Origin: Prochlorococcus sp. AG-315-I14
Lineage (GTDB): Bacteria; Cyanobacteriota; Cyanobacteriia; PCC-6307; Cyanobiaceae
NCBI GenBank assembly: GCA_003283665.1
Contig: QBWF01000002.1
Span: 1-64,000, forward strand
Direction of reading: 5' to 3'
DNA length: 64,000 bases
Below, piece after piece: positions 56,907-64,000 of the stretch. The position numbers were made by a program, and so were the translations under genes. The notes under the pieces were generated by a model. The model did no database searches and had not been told where the DNA came from. It was given only the letters and a program-made list of their open reading frames with translations. Position 1 is the first letter of the stretch. Each line of letters opens with the position of its first letter.

Positions 56907-57734
56907 TTGATAACTAGTCGACGCAACCCCATAGTTCGTAGGTTGCGGTCTCTTGCAAAAAAAGAAGGAAGAGAGGAACATTCATCTCTATTGTTAGAGG
57001 GCACTCATCTTCTTGAGGAGGCTTTAAAAACTGATTTCTTACCTAAGGAGATTGTTGCTACTATTCTCTGGCTTGATAATCATCAAGAACTTGTAAGTAA
57101 GATATCATCTGAAATTTCATTCGTTTTAGTGAGCAAAGATGTTTTGGAGGCATCTTTGACAACTGTTAATCCTGATGGGGTTGCTGCCGTTTTCCCTTTA
57201 TCGGGATTACCTCAGCAGGATAAAAAGCCGAAACATATTTTAGCTTTGGATCGTATCCAAGACCCTGGAAATATGGGGAATTTATTCCGTTCAGCTCTAG
57301 CAGCTGAATATGACATGATTTGGTTAGCTTCAGGTGCAGATCCCTTAAATCAAAAAGTTCTAAGATCATCAGCTGGCGCAGTTCTTCGTTTGCCTTATGA
57401 ACGAGTTGATAATGATTCTTCTTCTTGTGTTGAAACTCTTGTTAATAAACTAAGAATTGCAATTGATGATAATTATCAAGTAATTGGAACAAGTTTGCCT
57501 AATAAGAAAACTGATAAAATCGTTTTGCCATATTGGGATTTGGACTGGGAACTCCCAACTGTATTGGTTCTTGGCAATGAAGGATCGGGTCTCCATCACT
57601 TACTTAAGGCTTGTTGTACGACGCTTGTGACTTTGCCTCATAGTCCTTTAGTTGATTCTTTAAATGTCGCATCTGCAGCAGTTCCGCTGTTGTTGGAGCT
57701 ACAAAGAGTAAAAATGGGTAAGGGTATGTTTTGA
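56907..57734 (+). CDS. SpoU/TrmH-family RNA 2'-O-methyltransferase
   Basis: A 275-residue SPOUT methyltransferase with the family motifs LDRIQDPGNMGNLFRSALAAEYD, VLGNEGSGLHHL and PHSPLVDSLNVASAAVPLLLEL, which form the trefoil-knot SAM site. The N-terminal 90 residues are the RNA-binding substrate domain (FLLEGTHLLEEALK-like). Which 23S or tRNA site it methylates is not clear. TTG start at 56907. It overlaps the lpdA-type frame by four bases at its end. Confidence 0.9.
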   Translation: MITSRRNPIVRRLRSLAKKEGREEHSSLLLEGTHLLEEALKTDFLPKEIVATILWLDNHQELVSKISSEISFVLVSKDVLEASLTTVNPDGVAAVFPLSGLPQQDKKPKHILALDRIQDPGNMGNLFRSALAAEYDMIWLASGADPLNQKVLRSSAGAVLRLPYERVDNDSSSCVETLVNKLRIAIDDNYQVIGTSLPNKKTDKIVLPYWDLDWELPTVLVLGNEGSGLHHLLKACCTTLVTLPHSPLVDSLNVASAAVPLLLELQRVKMGKGMF

Positions 57735-57739
57735 AAACC

Positions 57740-59182
57740 GTGAGTGAAATGATGTTTGATTTTGATTTAATTGTCATCGGGGCTGGTTATGGAGGCTTTG
57801 ATGCCGCAAAACATGCGGCCGAAGCAGGTCTTAAAGTCGCAATCATTGAAGCAAGAGATATGGGCGGGACCTGTGTTAATAGGGGCTGTGTTCCTTCTAA
57901 GGCTTTGTTAGCAGCCAGTGGAAAAGTTCGTGAATTAGCTAATGCTCCTCATCTTGCTCAATTTGGCATTCATTCAGCACCAGTCAGATTTGAGCGCAAG
58001 AAAATTGCTGATCATGCAATAAATTTAGTGGAAACTATTCGAAAAAATTTAACTAAAACTCTAGAAAGATCTGGTGTTGAGATACTTCGAGGTGAAGGAC
58101 GATTGGAGGGGGTTCAGAAGGTTGGTTTAAGAGAAACAAATGGAGTGGATAGGATTTTATCTGCTAAAGATGTCATTTTGGCGACAGGATCAGATCCTTT
58201 TGTCCCCCCTGGTATTGAAGTTGATGGGCGAACGGTTTTTACTAGTGATGAAGCAATAAATTTAGAATGGTTGCCTAGGTGGATAGCTATTGTGGGAAGT
58301 GGATATATAGGCTTGGAATTTGCAGATATTTATACGGCTTTAGGTTGTGAAGTCACAATGATTGAAGCTTTAGAAAAAGTAATGCCAACTTTTGACCCTG
58401 ACATTACAAAGATTGCTTCAAGAAATCTAATTCAAAATAGAGATATTGAAACTCGTGCTGGTGTATTAGCAACCAAAGTTGTCCCTGGTTGCCCTGTTGA
58501 AATAGAGCTTTCAGATGTAAAGAGTCGTGAAATGATTGAGGAGCTTCAGGTTGATGCTGTGTTAGTCGCAACTGGGCGTATTCCATCAAGTAAAAATCTA
58601 AATTTGCAATCTCTTGGAATTGCAACTAATAGAGGTTTTATTCCAATTGATGATGAGATGAGGGTTCTAGTTAATGAAGTTCCAATCCCAAATCTATGGG
58701 CAGTTGGAGACGTTACTGGGAAATTAATGTTGGCACATACTGCTGCGGCACAAGGAACTATCGCCGTCGAAAATATTCTAGGAAAATCAAGAAAAATTGA
58801 TTATCGAAGCATTCCTGCTGCAACTTTTACTCATCCTGAAATTAGCTCTGTTGGACTTTCTGAAAAAGAAGCAAAAGATCTTTCAGCAAAAAATAGCTTT
58901 GATCTTGGTATCGTGAAAAGTTATTTTAAGGGTAACTCTAAAGCTTTGGCAGAGTTGGAGAGCGATGGTTTATTGAAGTTGCTTTTCAGGAAGGATACTG
59001 GAGAGGTTCTTGGGGCTCATATTTTCGGCTTACATGCTGCTGATTTAATACAAGAAGTTTCTAATGCAATTTCTAGAAGACAACGAGTTAATGACTTAGC
59101 AAAGGAAATTCATACCCATCCAACACTAAGTGAAGTCGTGGAAGTTGCTTATAAACAGGCTTCTCTACAATTAAATAATTAA
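57740..59182 (+). CDS. lpdA: Dihydrolipoamide dehydrogenase
   Basis: FAD flavoprotein, the E3 part of the pyruvate dehydrogenase and glycine-cleavage complexes. Motifs: FAD-binding DLIVIGAGYGGFDAAKHA, the redox disulfide GGTCVNRGCVPSKAL, NAD-binding VGSGYIGLEFADIY, and the C-terminal His-Pro-Thr (HTHPTLSE) of the partner subunit. I use the GTG at 57740 (MSEMMFDFD); a TTG at 57731 overlaps the previous gene. Length 480. Confidence 0.95.
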   Translation: MSEMMFDFDLIVIGAGYGGFDAAKHAAEAGLKVAIIEARDMGGTCVNRGCVPSKALLAASGKVRELANAPHLAQFGIHSAPVRFERKKIADHAINLVETIRKNLTKTLERSGVEILRGEGRLEGVQKVGLRETNGVDRILSAKDVILATGSDPFVPPGIEVDGRTVFTSDEAINLEWLPRWIAIVGSGYIGLEFADIYTALGCEVTMIEALEKVMPTFDPDITKIASRNLIQNRDIETRAGVLATKVVPGCPVEIELSDVKSREMIEELQVDAVLVATGRIPSSKNLNLQSLGIATNRGFIPIDDEMRVLVNEVPIPNLWAVGDVTGKLMLAHTAAAQGTIAVENILGKSRKIDYRSIPAATFTHPEISSVGLSEKEAKDLSAKNSFDLGIVKSYFKGNSKALAELESDGLLKLLFRKDTGEVLGAHIFGLHAADLIQEVSNAISRRQRVNDLAKEIHTHPTLSEVVEVAYKQASLQLNN

Positions 59183-59247
59183 TAATTATTCAATAAGTTA
59201 ATTTTGAAAATGTTTATTTCTAGAAAATCATTCATTAATTTTTAATT

Positions 59248-60135
59248 ATGGAAATCAGAAGGCGACCACCAAATCCAAGTATCAAAGTAGCAAACTTAGA
59301 ATATGCAATTCCTCATCCAGATTCAAAACCTAAAAGTATATTAGAAGAAATTGTTTGGGAAAAGGATCGAGAAGTTGAGATAGCAAGAAATAAGGTTCCA
59401 TTGGAAGATCTTAAAAAGAAGATTAAGGGTTTACCAGAAACAAAGAATTTTATAGAAGCATTAAAAACTAGTAAAACTAAGCCTGCTCTAATAGCAGAGA
59501 TTAAAAAGGCGAGTCCAAGTAGGGGAATTATTAGAGAAAACTTTGATCCTAAATTGATATCAAAAATGTATCAGGAGGGTGGAGCAGATTGTATATCTGT
59601 GTTAACTGACAGGAAATTTTTTCAAGGTGGTTTTGATGTCTTGGCTGAAGTTAGAAAGGAAGTTCAAATTCCTATACTCTGTAAAGATTTTATTATTTAT
59701 CCCTACCAACTTTACCAAGCAAGGGCTTCAGGCGCAGATGCCGCGCTTTTGATAGCAGCCATTCTTACAGATATGGACCTGAAATATTTATCAAAAGTCG
59801 CAGAAAGTTTAGGATTAAAAACTTTAGTAGAAGTTCATAATTCTGATGAGTTAGATAGAGTACTTAATCTGGGTACATTTCCGCTTATAGGTATTAACAA
59901 TAGAGATCTAAAGACTTTTAAAACTAGTATTAAAGTTACCAAATCTTTGGCTGAAAGTTTTTCCGACCGTATTCAGAATCAATCTATAACCTTAGTAAGC
60001 GAATCAGGTTTGTTTAATCGCAATGATTTGAATATGGTGAGTAGTTATGGTGCTCATGCTGTTTTGATTGGGGAAGCTTTAATGTCTCAGAATGATGTTG
60101 AATTAGGAGTCAAGAAAATGATTGGAAATCTTTAG
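59248..60135 (+). CDS. trpC: Indole-3-glycerol phosphate synthase
   Basis: Tryptophan synthesis. The catalytic residues lie in [13 protein letters not shown] (about residue 88), [27 protein letters not shown], and INNRDLKTF. At 295 residues it carries about 35 extra N-terminal residues compared with the common short form, as is normal in cyanobacteria. It converges on sodX with about ten bases between. Confidence 0.96.
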   Translation: MEIRRRPPNPSIKVANLEYAIPHPDSKPKSILEEIVWEKDREVEIARNKVPLEDLKKKIKGLPETKNFIEALKTSKTKPALIAEIKKASPSRGIIRENFDPKLISKMYQEGGADCISVLTDRKFFQGGFDVLAEVRKEVQIPILCKDFIIYPYQLYQARASGADAALLIAAILTDMDLKYLSKVAESLGLKTLVEVHNSDELDRVLNLGTFPLIGINNRDLKTFKTSIKVTKSLAESFSDRIQNQSITLVSESGLFNRNDLNMVSSYGAHAVLIGEALMSQNDVELGVKKMIGNL

Positions 60136-60145
60136 AATAATTAAT

Positions 60146-60523
60146 TTAACTAGGGATTACTCTCTCAACGATGCCTACTATTTCACTTGCCTTGATTAAT
60201 CCAAATTGACGACTATCGGAACTTGAATATATATTGTCACCTCTCAATTCAATACCATAAGTATTAATACTGTGAACCCTTTTTATGATTAGCTTCTTGT
60301 TGATTGTTGGATGATTTGCAATAACAATATCACCAGTTTTTAATTGAGCCTTTTTTCTTATTAGGTTTTTATAAACAATTAGATCTCCTTCTCTAAGGGT
60401 GTTTTCCATTGAGTTACCGACAACACGTAAATGTTGTCGGTAACCACAAATCAAGGAAAGTAATGTACCTAAATTTGCTTTCTTGAAAAGATTCTTATCA
60501 GCTTGCTGTAACCCAACTATCAC
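60146..60523 (-). CDS. sodX: Ni-SOD maturation peptidase, SodX type
   Basis: A 125-residue S26-family signal peptidase-like protein with the catalytic Ser38 (VVGNSMENTLREGD) and Lys81 (IIKRVHS) dyad, and the box LRGDNIYSSSDSRQFG. It has little or no membrane anchor, as expected for the soluble peptidase that removes the Ni-SOD propeptide. The GTG start at 60523 overlaps the end of sodN by 26 bases, which makes the link firm. Confidence 0.9.
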   Translation of the reverse strand: MIVGLQQADKNLFKKANLGTLLSLICGYRQHLRVVGNSMENTLREGDLIVYKNLIRKKAQLKTGDIVIANHPTINKKLIIKRVHSINTYGIELRGDNIYSSSDSRQFGLIKASEIVGIVERVIPS

Positions 60524-60968
60524 TTCTACCTTTTGATGCCCAAAACATTGAATGGATCTTCTTCACAGCTTCTAATAACTCTTCAGCTTTACCTTGATCT
60601 ATATTTACTTTACAAGCGCTACAAAGTTTTGCTGCTTTCCAGAAAGTATCATGAAGCTCTGGATAAGTTGATAAATGCTCTGGCTTGAAGTAATCAGTCC
60701 AAAGTATTAAAAGCTCTTTCTTCGCTTTCTGGGACTCCACTTCTTTGATTGCCACGAAGCGAGAAAAAGTATTTTGATATGCTGAAATTGAAGCTTGATC
60801 GTTGCCTGCAGGATTAAGAGCAAGAAGTTTTTTTGTCATAGATAAAACTGCTTCCGCTGCAACTCTTGCTGAAGCAGGATCGTATACTCCACAAGGTCCG
60901 TCACAATGAGCATGAACGGACTTAGATGGAATTTGCTTGAAGATTGAGGAAAGTGTAATGCTCAACAT
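60498..60968 (-). CDS. sodN: Nickel superoxide dismutase
   Basis: Cytoplasmic superoxide dismutase that uses nickel, common in open-ocean cyanobacteria. The nickel hook HCDGPCGVYDP lies at residues 21-31, right after a 20-residue propeptide that SodX must remove to free His21. The remaining four-helix domain is complete; total length 156. ATG start at 60968. It is followed directly by sodX. Confidence 0.96.
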   Translation of the reverse strand: MLSITLSSIFKQIPSKSVHAHCDGPCGVYDPASARVAAEAVLSMTKKLLALNPAGNDQASISAYQNTFSRFVAIKEVESQKAKKELLILWTDYFKPEHLSTYPELHDTFWKAAKLCSACKVNIDQGKAEELLEAVKKIHSMFWASKGRSDSWVTAS

Positions 60969-61061
60969 CTGAGAATAATTTAAAACTTTTTTAGAGATTA
61001 ATGGCGATTATCCACTATCGCCATAGGTTCTGTTCAGGCTTTCTAATATTTCAAGAATGAA

Positions 61062-61664
61062 TCACTTCACATCCAATAATTCCACTTCAAAATTCAAAAT
61101 CGAATTAGGGGGGATTGGACCAATGCCTCTACTTCCATAACCAAGTTCAGGAGGGATGATTAATCTTCTTTTGCCCCCAACTTTCATGCCTGCAACACCT
61201 TCATCCCACCCTTTTATAACCATTCCTGCTCCTAGAGAAAATTCAAAAGGTCCTCTTCCATAGCTACTATCAAATTCATCACCATTCTCAAGTGTTCCTT
61301 TGTAATTCACTGAGACTCTTGTTCCTGCAATTGCTTCTTGCCCATCACCAATAGAAAGCTCTGTGATTTTAAGTCCAGTTGAGGTTGTTTGGGATGTCCC
61401 TATTTCGGCTGCATCACCAAGAGGAGAACTATTTGAGGTCGATTTGTCTGAAGCCATAATGAAAAGTGTTGGGTTCGGGTCCTCTGGATCTAATTCAAAA
61501 GGATTATTTACGATTTCTTTGGTTATTGTGCTTTGCCTTAGATCAGCTTGCATTGGAAGCTCGCTTTGCAAGGCGGATACTGTAGTTGGGGAAATTATCT
61601 GGCTGATCACTGCGATGATCAAGCAGCTAACAAAAACAGAAAAGCTGATTAAGATTTCTCTCAC
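61062..61664 (-). CDS. FKBP-type peptidyl-prolyl cis-trans isomerase
   Basis: A 200-residue protein: an N-terminal hydrophobic anchor or signal segment (about residues 5-25), a low-complexity linker, and a C-terminal FKBP domain ([61 protein letters not shown]). Probably it helps fold proteins outside the cytoplasm (periplasm or lumen). GTG start at 61664. It is divergent from the lnt gene. Confidence 0.92.
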   Translation of the reverse strand: MREILISFSVFVSCLIIAVISQIISPTTVSALQSELPMQADLRQSTITKEIVNNPFELDPEDPNPTLFIMASDKSTSNSSPLGDAAEIGTSQTTSTGLKITELSIGDGQEAIAGTRVSVNYKGTLENGDEFDSSYGRGPFEFSLGAGMVIKGWDEGVAGMKVGGKRRLIIPPELGYGSRGIGPIPPNSILNFEVELLDVK

Positions 61665-61794
61665 AGGAAAATCAATTAGTAATCAAAAATATTCTTACAG
61701 ATGAATACCCAAATTAGTTTTATTTAAATGAAATCCAATAACTTAAAAAGGAAGTGAAAAATTACACAAGGGGGTTTTTATATAAATTAGAGTT

Positions 61795-63330
61795 ATGAAA
61801 AACATATATTTTACTTTCTTTAAAGCTTTTTTAGGAGGAGGACTTGCAGGAATAACGCTTGGAGAGGGATATGGATTATTTATGCCATTTGCAATTTCAT
61901 TACTATGGTCTGTTAGTCGTTATCCATGGGCAGGATTTTGTTGGGGTTCTGTTGCAATTTTATTAAGCCATAAATGGTTATTAGCTCTTCATCCAATTAG
62001 TTGGATAGGCGTAAATCCAGATTTAAGTTTGCCTATAATTATGATGGTTTGGCTTTTTTCTGGTGTCTTTGGAGGTGCCTTGGTTGGAATTTGGTCTCTT
62101 TTAAGAAATAAATTTAATTTTGATCGGTTTTTATCTCATTATAAATTTGAGAACAAAATTATCTACGCAATTTTTTTATCTTCTATTTGGGGGTTAGGAG
62201 AAGAAATACTCTCTAGAGGTCCTTTGTTTTGGATAGGAATTGGATCAAGTTTATTGCCAGATGATAGGTATCTTGCTGGATTAGCTAGATTATTTGGTAC
62301 AGGAGGCTTAGCAACTATTCAGTTGATGATTGGATGGTGGATATGGCAAATTATCATTGGTTTTGAATCTAAGAAAAATTTAAAGAAATTTGTTCTTCTG
62401 GGTTTCGGTTACATTTTCATAGCTCATTTCATAGGGTTTTTGTTATTGATTGATTTTCCTGATATTGGAAAACAAAAGGTTGCCTTATGGCAAACAAATA
62501 TCCCTATTAGGAAAAAATTTAATAAGGAAGAGATAAATTCTTTGCCATCTAAAGTAAATCGAGCTCTTAATTATGCAAGTGATCTGGATGCATCTTTTTT
62601 AATTGCTCCAGAAGGGACATTACCTTTAAATCAATCTTCGATTGAGAATTTACCTATAAATTTCTTATCAGGGGGATTTAGGAAAGTAAGAGGTTCTCAA
62701 AGAAGTTCATTGCTTGTGTTTGATTCAGAGGAAGAGACTTTTTCGGTTGCACTTGATAAATATAGGCTGGTACCTTTAGGAGAATGGATCCCGGGCTTTA
62801 CTGCAAAGTTTTTTCAAAGTGGTCTTTCTGCTGTTGGGGGGCTTGATAGTGGTGAGCCGTCAAGACTTTTAAAATGGGAAGGCCCCTCCTTGGCAGGGAT
62901 TATTTGCTATGAATTGAGTAATGGGAGTGCTATCGCTAACGCAGTACGAGGAGGAGCAGAATGGATTCTGGTAATTGCAAACTTAGATCCTTATCCAATT
63001 TCTCTTCAAAAACAATTTTTATCCATTGCTCAACTTAGAAGTATAGAAACAGCAAAAGATTTAATTAGTGTTGCAAATACGGGACCTACTTCTTTGATTC
63101 AAAGTGATGGGAAAATTGATAAACTTTTTCCATCTAATCAAGAATTAATTGAATCAGTAGAACTCTCTCTAAATAATAGAAAAACATTCTATACAACTTT
63201 TGGTGATGCGCCTTTAATCTTGACTCTTTGTATTAGTTTTATAAGTCTTATTCGATTAAATAAATCTCATCTAAGAGATGTTTATTTAGCCGATACGATT
63301 CCTCCTCCAAGAACAAAGTCTCCACAGTAA
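61795..63330 (+). CDS. lnt: Apolipoprotein N-acyltransferase
   Basis: A 511-residue membrane enzyme that adds the third acyl chain to lipoproteins. The N-terminal part has six or more helices; the C-terminal nitrilase-like domain holds the catalytic triad: Glu273 (APEGTLPL), Lys322 ([11 protein letters not shown]), and Cys371 (ICYELSNG). ATG at 61795. The last 49 bases overlap the end of mnmA on the other strand. Confidence 0.92.
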   Translation: MKNIYFTFFKAFLGGGLAGITLGEGYGLFMPFAISLLWSVSRYPWAGFCWGSVAILLSHKWLLALHPISWIGVNPDLSLPIIMMVWLFSGVFGGALVGIWSLLRNKFNFDRFLSHYKFENKIIYAIFLSSIWGLGEEILSRGPLFWIGIGSSLLPDDRYLAGLARLFGTGGLATIQLMIGWWIWQIIIGFESKKNLKKFVLLGFGYIFIAHFIGFLLLIDFPDIGKQKVALWQTNIPIRKKFNKEEINSLPSKVNRALNYASDLDASFLIAPEGTLPLNQSSIENLPINFLSGGFRKVRGSQRSSLLVFDSEEETFSVALDKYRLVPLGEWIPGFTAKFFQSGLSAVGGLDSGEPSRLLKWEGPSLAGIICYELSNGSAIANAVRGGAEWILVIANLDPYPISLQKQFLSIAQLRSIETAKDLISVANTGPTSLIQSDGKIDKLFPSNQELIESVELSLNNRKTFYTTFGDAPLILTLCISFISLIRLNKSHLRDVYLADTIPPPRTKSPQ

Positions 63331-64000
63331 AAAACTGCTGCTTGGCCAGGTGTGATTGAAAATTGAGCTTCTTTAAATCGAATTTCATACCTAGAAGTAA
63401 TTTTTTTAGGATCTTTTGAATTGAAATCCAATGGTATTAATTCAGCTTTTACAGCAGAACTTCTATATCTAATTTGAACTTCTATTTCTATCGGGCTTAG
63501 AGGTGCTTTTATTGATACCCAATTTACTTCTTCTACAAAACAATTTGACTTACCAGAATCGGATCTTGGGGCTACAACAACTTTATTTAAGGAGGCATCT
63601 ATTTGTATTACATGCAATGGCACTTCCCAGGCAATACCCAGACCTTTTCTTTGTCCTATTGTGAAATGTTGAATTCCATTATGTGATCCTATTAATGTTC
63701 CATCTTTAAGAACAATATCTCCTTTCTTAGGAGGAATATACTTATCAATAAATGCATGCATTGATCCATAATGTTCTGCAAGACAAAGGTCTTGACTCTC
63801 TGGTTTGTTAGCAGTTTTTAATGAATGTTTTAATGCTTCTATTCTTGTCAGATCTTTAGTTAACTCTCCAAGGGGGAAAATTGACTTTCCTAAGATATCT
63901 TGGGAAAGATCATATAAGAAATAGCTTTGATCTTTTTTAGGGTCTTTACCTCTTAAAAGTTTATGTCTATTTAACCCATCTCCGGGAAGGTTGTTTGTCT
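63282..64000 (-). CDS. mnmA: tRNA-specific 2-thiouridylase MnmA (5' end beyond window)
   Basis: Enzyme that thiolates the wobble uridine of tRNAs for Lys, Glu and Gln. The frame is open to base 64000 and reads [20 protein letters not shown], and ESQDLCL before [15 protein letters not shown]; the ATG at 63761 is internal, not the start. The N-terminal PP-loop and first Cys are outside the window. The last 49 bases overlap the lnt gene on the other strand. Confidence 0.93.
   Translation of the reverse strand, partial: TNNLPGDGLNRHKLLRGKDPKKDQSYFLYDLSQDILGKSIFPLGELTKDLTRIEALKHSLKTANKPESQDLCLAEHYGSMHAFIDKYIPPKKGDIVLKDGTLIGSHNGIQHFTIGQRKGLGIAWEVPLHVIQIDASLNKVVVAPRSDSGKSNCFVEEVNWVSIKAPLSPIEIEVQIRYRSSAVKAELIPLDFNSKDPKKITSRYEIRFKEAQFSITPGQAAVFYCGDFVLGGGIVSAK

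Noticed and set aside
63282..63761. A 159-residue protein starting at 63761
   Set aside because: The frame is open to the window edge and upstream codons match MnmA, so the ATG is internal.

Overview
This window is a piece of the chromosome of a marine picocyanobacterium, almost certainly a low-GC Prochlorococcus. The signs are strong AT bias, very short spacers, a kaiB-kaiC clock locus with no kaiA between rplU and kaiB, a nickel superoxide dismutase next to its maturation peptidase, a high-light-inducible protein, an NblS-type sensor kinase, the clpR-clpP pair and many small proteins of the picocyanobacterial type. A low-light-I (NATL-like) strain is only a guess. Nearly everything is core housekeeping DNA. 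I see no prophage, transposon, CRISPR array, toxin-antitoxin or restriction locus.

Layout. 1-5 kb: prmA (cut by the left edge), a 2Fe-2S ferredoxin, two small unknown genes, a very strong bidirectional terminator, then a lumenal pentapeptide-repeat protein, RNase Z and a SpoIID-like protein. 5-13 kb: truB, a methyltransferase, the L27/L21 genes read leftwards from a short gap with a hairpin leader, kaiB and kaiC read rightwards, and the convergent nblS-type kinase and purD. 13-20.4 kb: a tight rightward run purC-bamA-lpxC-fabZ-lpxA-lpxB-msrA, which makes lipid A and assembles the outer membrane. 20.5-29.6 kb: pepA, a GIY-YIG-like protein, a DUF1825 protein, tyrS, pyrF, and a leftward envelope-lipid operon (GPH transporter, MlaE permease, DUF3119, DUF3086, plsY). 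29.6-32.7 kb: tRNA-Gly, a glycogen-debranching enzyme, a 0.5-kb gene-free gap and the HU gene.

32.8-35.6 kb is the most accessory-looking stretch: six or seven tiny genes, most of unknown function, including a Hlip and an orphan protein that resembles only the N-terminal part of NdhF. 35.7-44.6 kb: a glycosyltransferase and a sugar-phosphate transferase, then a leftward run (PIN/TRAM protein, clpR, clpP, ilvC, cobD), hemW, panB and the SRP RNA. 44.6-49.8 kb: leftward cell-division and wall genes ftsZ, ftsQ, an unknown membrane protein, ddl, then miaB and tRNA-His. 50-64 kb: a CodA-like amidohydrolase paired with an FAD oxidase, folC, argD, tRNA-Leu, murA, a SpoU methyltransferase, lpdA, trpC, sodX/sodN, an FKBP isomerase, lnt, and mnmA (cut by the right edge).

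No clearly new multi-gene system stands out. The points most worth checking are the orphan NdhF-like protein and its small-gene neighbourhood, the amidohydrolase/FAD-oxidase pair, the cobD gene whose conserved start lies upstream of every standard start codon, the hairpin in front of rplU, and the long gap before the HU gene. Several start codons were moved where the longest reading frame begins in another gene, a tRNA or a non-conserved extension.
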